64,000 bases of DNA from Chrysemys picta bellii (taxonomy: Eukaryota; Chordata; Testudines; Emydidae), in NCBI RefSeq assembly GCF_011386835.1, contig NC_088791.1:8184998-8248997 (forward strand), written 5' to 3'. Both the position numbers and the translations under genes were made by a program. Below the pieces are notes generated by a model. The model saw nothing but the letters and a program-made list of their open reading frames with translations. It was not told where the DNA came from and made no database searches. Within the stretch, counting starts at the first letter, position 1. The number at the start of each line of letters is the position of its first letter. Below are positions 48,298-58,332 of this stretch, in pieces.

Positions 48298-48598
48298 TAT
48301 GGGCTGGTCCACGCTAAGCCCCCAGTTCGAACTAAGATACACAACTTCAGCTACGTGAATAATGTAGCTGAAGTCGAAGTATCTTAGTTCGAACTTAAAG
48401 GTACTTACCGCGGGTCCACACGCGGCGGGCAGGCTCCCCCGTCGACTCCGCCTACTCCTCTCGCGGAGCAGGAGTACCGGCGTCGACGGCGAGCACTTCC
48501 GGGATCGATTTATCGCGTCTAGACAAGACACGATAAATCGATCCCAGAAGATCGATTGCTTGCCGCCGAACCAGCGGGTAAGTATAGACGTACCCTTA
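48298..48598. mobile_element. TIR element with GATCGATTTATCG, reverse copy
   Basis: It has the segments of the 42.7 kb element in the reverse order and strand: CTTCAGCTACGTG, CCCCCGTCGACTCCGCC, GGGATCGATTTATCGCG, and ends TATAGACGTACCCTTAG. It lies in the intron next to the 39-nt collagen exon. Confidence 0.82.
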
Positions 48599-48786
48599 GT
48601 CATGTGGCTTCCTTGGTACAGGGCATGGATTAGGGACAGTGCTCACTGTCTGGAACCATGGTCCCTGGAACAGAGGGGAACAGGAAACGAAGGAGAATGA
48701 TGCTGGATTTGCAGCATGGTCTTAACTCTTCTGAAAACTCACCAAACTCCATCCTATTTAGCCTGAGCTGCCTTGTATCACAGCAA

Positions 48787-49100
48787 AGATTCATAGAGAT
48801 TTTAAGGCCAGAAGGGACATAAGAACATAAGAACGGCCATACTGGGTCAAACCAAAGGTCCACCCAGCCCAGTATCCTGTCTGCCGACAGTGGCCAGTGC
48901 CAGGTGTCCCAGAGGAGTGAACCTAACAGGTAATGATCAAGTGATCTCTCTCCTGCCATCCACCTCCACCCTCTGATAAACAGAGGCTAGGGACACCATT
49001 CCTTACCCATCCTGGCTAATAGCCATTAATGGACTTAACCTCCATGAATTTATCTAGTTATGATCATCTAGTCTGACCTTCTGCATTACACAAGCCACTG
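48787..49100 (-). mobile_element. CR1 end interrupted by another LINE 3' end
   Basis: TTTTAAGGCCAGAAGGGAC (48800-48820) and ATGATCATCTAGTCTGACC (about 49061-49079) are two halves of one CR1 3' end in complement. The insert 48821-49060 (ATAAGAACATAAGAACGGCC...TTAATGGACTTAACCTCC) is the minus-strand relative of 31371-31585. Confidence 0.75.
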
Positions 49101-49297
49101 AACTGTGCCCTTCACCACCCTGATGACATGGGCGGCAGGTAGCATAGGCAAGGGAAGGCTGTGCCTTCCCAAACAGCCTGGCATGGCACTATCCGCTCTT
49201 CGCCCCCAGGTTCCCTCCTGCCTGCTTCCACCAGTTCCCTTCCTGATCTTCTGTGGCCGAGAGACTGGGATAGGCAGGGGGCCAGTGCACACAAGGC

Positions 49298-49690
49298 CAT
49301 AGGCGCCAACTTTTCCCGGAACCGGTGGGTGCTCGACCCCCCCCCCCCGCCCCGACTCCACCCCTGCCCCCATTCCAACTCCTTCCCCAATGTCCCCGCC
49401 TCAACTCCACCCTCTTTCTGCCCCTATTGGACCCTTTCCCCAAATCCCCACCCCAGCCCCGCCCCCACCTCTTCCCCGAGCATGCCGCGTTCCCACTCCT
49501 CCCCGCTGTTTCGCAGCGGTAAGTGCTAGGAGCTAGGGGGAGAAGCAGGGATGCGGTGCGCTCAGCGGAGAGGAGGCAGAGGTGAACTGGGGCGGGGCGG
49601 TGATCTTGGCTGCCGGTGGGTGCAGAGCACCCAGCAATTTTTCCCCGTGGGCACTCCAGCTCTGGAGCACCCATGGAGTTGGTGCCTATG
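49298..49690. mobile_element. hAT-type element with CATAGGCGCC ends
   Basis: Inverted ends are CATAGGCGCCAACTT and GAGTTGGTGCCTATG. The exact 8-bp target duplication CACAAGGC lies at 49290-49297 and 49691-49698. Internal sequence is GC-rich with poly-C (49341-49350) and CAGAGCACCCAGC. Another copy is at 43397-43676. Confidence 0.92.
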
Positions 49691-50039
49691 CACAAGGCCT
49701 GCGGCTGGAGGCGCTGGGGCCACACCACCCGTCCATCGGCCCGACTGGCACTGGGGATGCTGGGACCACGCTGCCCATCCAGCGATCTGGGGCTAGAGGC
49801 GCTACTGCGCTGGGGCTGGAGGCGCTCCAGCCTGACCACTTGCCCACCCAGCACTTGGGTTTGGAGGGCTCTGGCCACGCCACCCCCGTGCTGTGCTGGG
49901 GCTGGGGGCACGCGGGAGGGCAGGTGGCCACGCGGGGGTGTGTGCTCCAGACTCCAGCGGGGAAGAGGGGGCGGAAGGGGAGGGGCAGGGCCTTGGGCAT
50001 AGGGGAAGGGGCTGGGGGCTAGCCTCCTCCAACAGTGTG

Positions 50040-50848
50040 TTCACCCACCACCCAATATTTGGATTGAATTAAGAAACCAATGGACACTCTGGCCATTAAA
50101 ACCCCCACAGCTCCAATGTATATGTAAACTCAAGCCAGAAAAAGTTGTCACGGTCCATAACAATGTTTGTTGGGAAGGTAAGGGACTGGGAACCCTCCTG
50201 ACAGAAGTCATGATCTTCCAGGTTAATAACAGCTGTGTATTTGTTAAGGCCCATATTGTACACAATGCCCATTTTAACCTCACTATGACTGCAGGCAGCC
50301 ATGTTATTTATTGGCCTTTGGATAAAAATTTGCAATCAACTCTCAGGTATAAAATGCCCTTTAACTAAACAACCCTGGTACCAAACTGTTTCCAAAATCT
50401 GCTTTCATTAATACCCAAGGTCCAAAAAAATTCTAATTTATAGAAACAAATTCATGTCCTTAAAAATATGTATCAAATAGAAAAAGGTGCCTTTCAGACA
50501 GCCTATTGACTGTCTTCCTTGTGCACTAGTCAAAACATGCTGTGTGCAGTAACCAAAATTATATACGAACCACACCATGTTGTTGCTATAGGTGAATTGA
50601 CTATTGTATTGGGATTGCTTGTTTTAAAATTGTGTTTTTGCTATTACTGTTGTAAGGAATATTGCTGTGCCTGTAATTTTTCTGCTAGGCCCACTGCAAG
50701 GAAGCAAGTGGCCTTAATAATTGTTAATAAGGTTTATAATAAAAGTTAAAATAAAATAAAAAAAAAAGGAAAGGAAGAAAATCAATGGGCTCATAAATGT
50801 TAAAGTCTAGGCCAAAAATGGCGCTAAAGAAGCGCCAAAGGGGGGAAT
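50040..50848 (+). pseudogene. Endogenous retrovirus remnant: env C-terminal part and polypurine tract
   Basis: The only retroviral coding remnant in the window. An open stretch around 50135-50365 has several Asn-X-Ser/Thr sites and ends at a stop. A second frame, 50519-50749, has a long hydrophobic membrane segment followed by a Cys-rich tail (CFCYYCC), typical of a retroviral transmembrane subunit. AAAGGGGGGAAT at 50837-50848 is a polypurine tract directly before the LTR. Gag, pol and the 5' LTR are gone, and the frames are broken, so it is a dead copy. The env assignment is from layout and composition, not a family match. Confidence 0.65.
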
Positions 50849-51322
50849 TGTGGAGAAAAAATAGTCTAAGGCCTAAACTTTGGTCAAGTAAACTGTATGT
50901 AGGGTCAGGTAAATTGTATGTGTGGCCTGGAGGAAGGAGAAAAGGGGCGGGGAGTAAAAGGAGAAGGGTAGACAGAAATCATAAAAGCAGAACTAACTGT
51001 AGACATTATAAAAGTAGAATTAACCTTTGTAACAGACTATGATTAATAGATGTCAGGTGACAGAGCAAGAAACCGCAAAGGGCAAAACTAAGAAAAACAG
51101 GAAAACTTGTTTTGTTTTATTCCTTATATGGATGTAAAACTTTAAGGAAGTATATGTAATTTTTGTGGTTTTATCCTATATAATCTCTCGCATTTTATCT
51201 GTCGGGGGGGGGGGGGGTGTTCGGCTGCCTTGGCTGACTCCCCCATGCATGCATGTTTGATTGTCAATAAAAAAGCCTCAGGCTGTCTGATCCAAAATCA
51301 ACAGTGTGGCCAATTTTCCACA
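50849..51322 (+). mobile_element. 3' LTR of the retrovirus remnant, 474 bp
   Basis: It starts TGTGGAGAAAAAAT and ends TTTTCCACA (inverted short ends). A TATA-like CCTATATAATC lies at about 51175 and CAATAAAAAAGCC at about 51266. It is directly preceded by the polypurine tract. A run of 13 G at about 51204-51217 is inside it. Confidence 0.75.
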
Positions 51323-52868
51323 ACATTAGTAAGCAAGGCCTCCAACTTCGCTGAGATTCGGGGAATGGAACCCAGTTCTCAAACATGGCAGACTCATCCA
51401 GCCTTGCTGCATCTTAAAAGTTGTAAATGGCACAGTATTATTTACACCTGTTAGCAGAAGAGGAGAGTCTACAACTCGTAGCTTCCTGGTTCACAATTCA
51501 GTGCACCTTTCACCAGGCCAAAAAGTATTGTGAGCCAAGTGCCACATCTGAGACTAGAACCAAAGTCGCTTGATTTCTACAGCCACTGCCTAACCCAATA
51601 GGTCTCAGTGCTTGAAATGGGGAAAGGAAGTGACATTCCGATACTGCAGTATGATTGGGGCCCTTCGTTTTCGGTTTTCCCAGGAATTTATCGGTCTTTA
51701 TTACGACAACAACAAAAACAGGTGAAAATTGGTGGAAAAATATTAATAATTTTTCTGGGTACATACTGGGATTTATTTAGGTGGATGGAAGGACTGGGGG
51801 GAAATGTATGCAGTAGATTAATATTCTGATGAATGGAATTCAGTGTGGTTTGCTGCAGAACTAAAACAAACTCAAAACACAACGCCACTTCTGAGTTTGA
51901 GAAAACAATAGACCTCTAATCCCCAAATAAAACTTCAGAGCTTGCGTGCGTGCCTATTTGCTTGTTGTGTGTAACTTCCAGACTAATACATAGCCCGACT
52001 TCAACAGGCAGCTTTGCATACACACGCAGACTAACGTATTATCGTAATACATAGATCTCATGCAATGTGTTGTATTTTCCTAATACAAGAAGTTATTTTT
52101 TATATATTTGAATGATATAAGAGTAGGCTAAAAATTTGGGAAAAAATGAATAATACTTTTTATAAAGCCTGGGATTTTTTCAGTAAAAATCTATTTAAAC
52201 TGAAAACGAAAGAATTTAAGTATGATTTATGGATTATCTCTCCGATCCTCCATTATGCAAAATGCTTTGTTGTTGAAACAGGGTCATGCTCTGTTACGTC
52301 TATGAACCCCAGGGAACAGCATTTCCCGTGACGTTGGGGTAATGGGAGTTTTGCCGTATCTTGAACTCCAAACACCTGCAGCATCATCATCAAGACAGAG
52401 CGGCTGCCGAAAAGGAAATGCTTTGTATGTCCAGTTACTAAGAAGAGCCAGAAGATTGGCATGGGAGTAAGAGGTGGTTTGGAGCCATCATCAGGTGTAT
52501 TCAATCACCCCGTGACCCTTACCTGTGGTACAATACTATCAGCCAGCTACAAGAGAGCCAACATGGCAAGACAGGAAGGGCTTTGCTGTTGAAGCCACAT
52601 GAAAAGAAATGGAAAAATTGAGTGTTTAAAGGGAAAAATTACAGCTTGGGAAGGAGGTCAAGACTGCAGCAGAGCCCTCGTGCCCACTGGACGCTTGTAT
52701 TCATCTAGGGGGCTGGACTGGTAATGCGTCACTCTTTGCAGTTAATGGGATGATATTAGCTCCGCCAAGCAGGGCTGTGCTGGCATTCAAATTGGTCCAA
52801 TTTAGACACCGACAGGACTCCCGGCGGTGCCGCGTCTCAGCAAATGGGGCTTCCTTCGGCTTACTTAC

Positions 52869-52917
52869 CGCATTTGTCACTCATTTCGCTCCTGACCACA
52901 TCCTTCACTTCTTCTTC
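52869..52917 (-). CDS. COL7A1-like: NC2 helical segment exon, 49 nt, phase 0-1
   Basis: On the minus strand, acceptor AAACACAG and donor GTAAGTAAG bound 16 codons plus one base. The product is EEEVKDVVRSEMSDKC. Its pattern (acidic start, hydrophobic V-VV positions, R-x-EMS-x-x-C) matches the segment right after the helix in human COL7A1, recalled as TEDDIRGFVRQEMSQHC. The exon starts in phase 0, continuing GLS from the 54-nt exon, and ends in phase 1. The terminal cysteine begins the Cys-x-Cys pair completed by the next exon. Confidence 0.88.
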
Positions 52918-53724
52918 CTGTGTTTGCAGCAAGCAAAGCTTGGTTTTAGGATTGGTTTCTATGGTGAGTGACACCAGGACCTCCTCTTCGATTCTATGCC
53001 CCCCAGCGACCTGGGGCCACACACATCTGACTCTGCCCCCTTGGCCAGTGGATGTAAGTTACACCCACTTTACGCCTGCTGCCGGAATGGTGTAAAAGGA
53101 CCCTGGTGTCACCGAGAATCAGGTTCAGGGTGTGCAGCGTGTGGATAACTCATCTAAAGCAATTCTGAAATACATTTGATTAAGGCTGTTTTATAATGTA
53201 ACTAAATCTCTCTTCAGTGGCAGGCGTTGTGCTGCACAGGTGAGAATTGACACAGACCTAAAGCCACATAAATGCCTGTTTCTTCCTCCAACACTATGTC
53301 ATGATTGGAGGTGTTTGGTTTCTCAGGGTACGTCTACACTGCAGACAGGTGTGTTATTCCAGCACATGGCAGCATACCCAAGCATAGACGACTCGTGCCT
53401 CCCCATACTGGGGGAAGGGGCTGTGTCAGGGTGGGGACACGGGGGAAGGGGCAGAGCGAGGGCTCCGGGGAAGGGGTGAGGCGAGGGCAGGGGCTTGGGA
53501 GAAGGGGTGGTGCGGGGGGGGGGTGGAGCCTTGTTTTTGGCCCCAGTGGTTTCGCTTCCGCGTCCCCTACTTCGGACATGTCTGATCCAGAAGCCAAGCT
53601 GGGAATCTTAAGAGAACAGGTTCTCTGGTGAGATTTCTGATGCTTCCCGGTTCCAGGGGGATCAGATAGAATCATAGAACCATAGAAGATTAGGGTTGCA
53701 AGAGACCTCAGGCGGTATCTAGTC

Positions 53725-54065
53725 CAGGGATTCTCAACCTTTTTCTTTCTGAGGCCCCCCCCAAAACATGCTATAAAAGCTCCATGGCCCACCTGTGCCA
53801 CAACAACTGGTTTTCTACATATAAAAGCCAGGGCCGGCGTTAAGGGGTAGCAAGCAGGACAATTGCCCGGGACCCCACGCCACAGGGGGCCCCACAAAGC
53901 TAAGTTGCTCAGGCTCTGGCTTCAGCCCCCAGTGGCAGAGCTCAGGGCCCATGCAGTGGGCCTTCAGCTTTCTGCCCTGGGCCCCAGTGAGTCTAACACT
54001 GGCCCTGCTTGGTGGACCCCCTGAAACCTGTTTGAGGCCCCCGGACCCCTGGTTGGGAACCACTG
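53725..54065. mobile_element. hAT-type element inside CR1
   Basis: Inverted ends are CAGGGATTCTCAACC and GGTTGGGAACCACTG. The exact 8-bp target duplication ATCTAGTC is at 53717-53724 and 54066-54073. The body includes CCACAACAACTGG and ends with CCCCCGGACCCCTGG. It is noncoding and itself hosts another element. Confidence 0.92.
53829..54007. mobile_element. Second DNA element inside the hAT element
   Basis: Inverted ends are CAGGGCCGGCGTTAA and GTCTAACACTGGCCCTG. It is GC-rich with quasi-repeats of CAGTGGGCC type. No clear duplication is visible at its edges, so the order of insertion is inferred from interruption only. Similar ends occur at about 12110. Confidence 0.72.
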
Positions 54066-54389
54066 ATCTAGTCCAACCCCCTGCTCAAAGCAGGACCAAC
54101 CCCAACTAAATCATCCCAGCCAGGGCTTTGTCAAGCCAGGTCTTAAAAACCAATAAGGATGGAGATTCCACCACCTCCCTCGGTAACCCATTCCAGTGCT
54201 TCACCACCCTCCTAGTGAAATAGTTTTCCCTAATATCCAAGAGCACCTTCTCTGATTGTGTTCCAGCACCTCTGCCCCGTGCTGAAGCCACAGGCAGCCA
54301 TGGCAACAGAGGTTATGTATTTACAGGCTTTTCTACAGCGCTCGTCTCCACAGTATGCGAATGCCTAGTGGAAATGAACGTATTAAATC

Positions 54390-54560
54390 TAACTGCACCC
54401 ATTTCATTTCCCTCATTTAACAGATGTGGAGACAGAGGCCCAGAGACATTAAGGGACCATCTCTGAAATCATACAGAGAATTGATGGCAAAGACAGGGAG
54501 AGAACCTCATTCTCCTGCATCCCACCCCTGAGCCTTAACCACCAGACCCTCCTTCACCCA
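54390..54560 (+). repeat. MIR/CORE-SINE relic
   Basis: TTTAACAGATGTGGAGACAG, the degraded acid-tail block and AGCCTTAACCACCAGACCC give the MIR order. It lies in a collagen-gene intron. Confidence 0.7.
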
Positions 54561-55670
54561 AGTCAAAATACAAAATAAACCAATCCTTTGGGAGCCTCAC
54601 TCACTTTCCCAAGCGTTACTAAAGTGTTCCCACTGATCCTTATTATATAGGTAGCCATCCTGATTCACTTCACCTTCGTTCCTCACTCTAAGCCAGGCCT
54701 AACTCATTGCTCCATGCGTGTCGTCCTCCCCGGATCTGAATTATTCCGTTTCATGATATGGGAAGGGACACCTCCTGTCACCTGAACGTTGGGTTTCTCA
54801 TCATCATCTTGCTGTATCTCCATCTGGAGTTAATAGCATTGTGGCTCCTGTTTTCTTTTGCCATCTCTCTTCTTGGGTAGCTCTGACCATCATCTTCATT
54901 TCATCAGCTCTAAGTCTCCCTTCCTGGGAGTTGTTTCTCTACTGACTTACCTTCTCCTGCATGGTTCCATGGCACACCTCTCATTCACACTTTTGCCCTA
55001 TCTACCAATCTTAGGGTTTTTACACAGCCGCCCAGCTGTAGTACCTGGGCGCCTTCCATGTAAAAGCGATCAGCAATAGCAAAGTCCCTATTTGACCTTC
55101 ATGGAGTCTCAGCCTCTTCCCCCTTTTATGAAATAAACAGTCTGCCTGCGGTAGGGGTATGCTGTTGGTGGATTGGTGGTGTGTTAGTTAGCTTTTGGGG
55201 TGGGGTGGGATAGGTGTCAGCATTGTGAATGTCATTCCTGTTACAGGGGACGGGCTTAGCCAACGCTTCTTTTTGCTGCTCGGGCACACTTCTGTCTCCC
55301 CATCGCTGTTGGACAGACTGGTCTCGTCTCACCCATGGAACTCCTACTGATGTCAACAAAAAGCAGAGGGTCCACGCTGAGGATGGGAAAGGAGAAGTTT
55401 GCCCCTAGTCCAGCATCCTCGGAGAGCAGAGCCGTGGTCTGCTTTGCTGTTACGTTGCTCTCTGCGTTCTCTCTGACTCAGCGTCCAACTAGCTGACATC
55501 TTATCAGCCGCTAATGGTCCAATGCGCTGAACATTCATCTCCTGGAGCCATTCGGAATGAATTTGCTCTGAGTGTCTCTGTCCTCCCCCGTACCTCTCAA
55601 GCATCATTTGCCCTATTTTCTCTATTCTGGCTTGTGCACTAGGCTGTTGATTTGGGGATAAAGTACTCAC

Positions 55671-55724
55671 AGAAAGGCCAGGATCTCCTTTCTCTCCTTT
55701 CACACCAGCTGGACCATTTTCTCC
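55671..55724 (-). CDS. COL7A1-like: Collagen triple-helix exon, 54 nt, phase 0-0
   Basis: Acceptor TTTTTAACAG and donor GTGAGTACT bound exactly 54 nt, the classic fibrillar-collagen exon size. It encodes six Gly triplets: GEN GPA GVK GEK GDP GLS. It is the last triple-helical exon: the next exon begins EEEV. Lysine-glutamate rich triplets (GEK, GVK) are usual near the end of such helices. The frame stays open past the donor for about another 100 codons, but that is intron, because the strong donor and the exon at 52.9 kb fit in phase. Confidence 0.93.
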
Positions 55725-57479
55725 CTGTTAAAAACACTCAGGTAATTACAGAGGTTCAGCAGATTAGGCAGTAAATGCCTCCAACAGTAAATGCATCCTG
55801 AATAGAAAAAGATGCTAAAGAAAGAGGGGGAGGGACCACAAGGTTCAAATACAGTGTTTTCCCGTAAATTTAAGAGACACCAGAAAATAGTTCAGTAAAC
55901 TGAAATTGCCAGATTCATCCCAGTGCAGGAGAGGAGGGGATACATTGGGGGGACTGGTTAAGTCTCCCTGATTCTGTGGACTGATCTGCACTTGCCCCAG
56001 CCGCCAAAGAAGCTAGAGCAGCCCAGGGGCTGCTCTAACATATGCCGTTTGCATATGGTCCCTAAGGGACCATAGTCCAAATGAGAATCTGCTTTGCACT
56101 GATGGTCCCCTCCCAGCTGCCTGAATGGACCTCCTACCCCCGATGTGCCCCCAGCTTTATTCCAGATCTCCTCATGCCAGGTGAATTCTCAGCTACAGAC
56201 AAATTCTGGCTCTGTGGCATTATTTGAGTGGAGCAAAAGTTCTGGGTTGGGGAGAGAATCTGGCCTCAAAACTGAGCTACTTTACACTCCTGTAATTCAA
56301 ATGCCAGATAGACGATTGCACCAGCTTTCTGGTGGCATTGTAGTTACAACCCTGGGAACACAACGCCACCACCCTCAAGGGAAACAACAAGCAGGATGGA
56401 TGATTTCTCTACTCAGTGCAGACAACTGTCCTGCAAAAGTCGCTCTGAGCCATTTCCAACCAAATTTGTTGATTAAAAATTGCTACGGTAAAAAAAAGCC
56501 CACACGGCACAGGGCGAATTGTCCGAACGAGAGCCGCGATGGCCATTTTTCTGAATCTGTGACCACCTAACGGGGGTGAAAGCACTGGAACAAATTGCAT
56601 CAGCCTCAAAGGCTAAACCTGTTAGGGGGCAGAACTGCCATGGCGACTCACTGCCGCAGCAAAACAGTGAGTCAGGGAAGTCGACCCTGCGGCAGATAAA
56701 ACCACAGCCAGAAATATGACTCGGTAGCAAAGATCTACAGCTGGCCAAGAAGAGAGTATAAAGAGAGGGTGATTTCAGAATCGATCAGCCTTTGGCCAGT
56801 CAGTCCTTGTGCTCTGCCACCCGTACCCAATTCCTGGCCAGACTAATAGGCGTGAATGATTTACGCTGCTTGTCTCTTGCCTTGTTTTGCCTTCCGTCTG
56901 GCTAACTTCGTTACTGGAGTATGGGCAATTTTATGCATTTGACTTGCTTGCAGAATAACATAAAACCCTTCAGTTCTTGCATCTGCTGCTTTTTTTTAGG
57001 TTGCCTGGCCTAGACGTAATTTCCCTCTCGCTAGCAATGCAAATAGAGAGAGCCAAGTCGGTCAAAAACGGGAGACTAAAGTTAGGCTGATTCCATATTC
57101 AGACCTCTAAATAAGTCGCCCGGTTTTCCGTCGTGAGAGCAATCAGCAGCTTGCGGGCAAATCAGACCACTTGTTTAGAGGCAAAAACACGGGCTCAGAA
57201 TCCTAACTTTAGGCTCCCATTTTTGAAAGTCTTTTTCAGCTAGACTAGCTGGGTGAAATGAGCTCTGCCTAGCTAGCTAGTCAAGTGCTCTCTAGAACCC
57301 TCAGAGGATGTAGGATCGCATTATTGAATTGGACTGCGCAACCCTCTCCAGTCAATTAAAAGGGGGAGGCTGTCAAGGAGGGTGGGCCCCAAATATGGTG
57401 TTTCCCCAAGAAGTGTTACAAACATCGTTGGCAAATGCCTAAAACAGACAGACAGTCTAGCCAGGATTGTGCCGCAGAG

Positions 57480-57770
57480 CCCGGATCACTGACCCTGAGG
57501 GGGTGTCTGCACCGGAGCTGCTGGCAGTGATGGAGCTCGCGTGCTGACAAGGGACGTATGCCTGCAGCGGTGAGAACGGTGGGGCAGGCTGGCCACTTGA
57601 GTATGCACCTAGGATTTCAGACGGGATCCGATTCGGGTTGGCTAGCCCTGCCTGCTGCTCGCGCCACTGTAGCTACACTGCTATTTTCAGCGCACTAGCT
57701 TGATTACATATGTCTAGGTGAGCTGGAAATTACGTCTTCCAGTGTAGACACACCCTGAGAATGCCGGCAC
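57480..57770. mobile_element. DNA-element relic, GAGTATGCACCTAGGAT type
   Basis: It has TTGAGTATGCACCTAGGAT, GGTTGGCTAGCCCTGCC and CACTGTAGCTACACTGC, and the end CCAGTGTAGACACACCC. It lies in the collagen-gene intron between the 54- and 78-nt exons. Confidence 0.65.
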
Positions 57771-58254
57771 TCTGGGCCAACACACTGTCTGTACACAGAG
57801 CAGTGACATTCCACAAGGCCGGCAAATCAAAACCGAAGTCGACAGCCTTCACCCAAGACCTGATCTGATGGACTTTTCTCCTGAGCCAGCCGGGGGAACG
57901 ATACTAACAAACGCTGCTCCCAGAGCTCAGCTGAGAGTTGGCCTGACCCTCTGTGTATCGAAGCCAGTGGACGCCTTCCTGCGGCGTTCAGTGAGAGTCG
58001 GATCAGACTCATTATTATGGCAGAGCATGGGACTGAATCCAGATGTCCCGAACCTCAGTCCAGTGGCCTTTTATCATTCATTATTTGTATTACTGAAGTA
58101 CCTAGGAGCCCCAGTAACGGACCAGGGCCACCATTCTGCTAGGCATGTACAAACACAGAACAAAAAAAATATTCCCTCCCCATAACCACGCCCCCCACCA
58201 CCACACAGCTTCAGCTTCGTTTTCTAAGCTACCTGAACAGTTCTCAGTACTCAC

Positions 58255-58332
58255 CTTCTCTCCTTTGTTGCCAGGAGTACCTGCAGAACCCCTGAGGCAG
58301 AGCTGAGGTCTTCCTCTTCTACCTCTTGCACC
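58255..58332 (-). CDS. COL7A1-like: Collagen triple-helix exon, 78 nt, phase 0-0
   Basis: On the minus strand a good polypyrimidine tract and TTTTTTAG acceptor precede 26 codons, followed by a GTGAGTACT donor. The translation starts GARGRRGRP, has a five-residue non-Gly stretch QLCLR, then resumes GSAGTPGNKGEK. Gly-X-Y continues in register into the next exon (GEK|GEN). The interruption includes a cysteine; breaks in Gly-X-Y are normal in collagen VII, which has many. It could also reflect a small local mutation. This is the most 5' exon of the gene that I can see; no further Gly-X-Y exon was found between here and the window end. Confidence 0.85.

Larger units (their letters stand above)
53667..54246 (-). 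mobile_element. CR1 3' fragment hosting a nested hAT pair
   Basis: Minus-strand CR1: the tail lies at 53667-53724, and the rest at 54074-54246 encodes [20 protein letters not shown] and ends LDKALAGMI. The parts are separated by 53725-54065 (next entries). Both parts rejoin exactly when the insert and one target copy are removed. Confidence 0.9.
38257..58332 (-). other. COL7A1-like: 3' part of a collagen VII-like gene (six exons, minus strand)
   Basis: This span holds the C-terminal end of a fibril-anchoring type collagen read on the minus strand. Six exons (78, 54, 49, 39, about 201 and 171 nt, listed separately) have consensus AG/GT borders. Their phases match at every junction (0-0-0-1-1-1), which is hard to get by chance. 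The joined product ends the Gly-X-Y helix, then has a charged helical stretch with a Cys-x-Cys pair, an acidic linker and a Kunitz domain. Among known collagens this order matches the NC2 end of COL7A1 better than COL28A1 or COL6A3. Known collagen VII forms anchoring fibrils under the epidermis. Human COL7A1 is very compact, whereas these exons spread over 20 kb, so this could be the paralog (a COL7A1-like gene is annotated in fish) or an ortholog with expanded introns. The upstream exons lie beyond the window. Confidence 0.88.

Noticed and set aside
49189..49911. 240-codon minus-strand frame
   Set aside because: It runs across the ends of a hAT element and GC-rich repeats; a composition artefact.
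53334..53897. 187-codon minus-strand frame
   Set aside because: It crosses a G-rich tract, a CR1 tail and a hAT end.
55353..55670. Long open extension of the 54-nt collagen exon (about 100 codons)
   Set aside because: The consensus GTGAGTACT donor and the in-phase 49-nt exon at 52.9 kb explain the gene better; the extension has no collagen or NC2 likeness.
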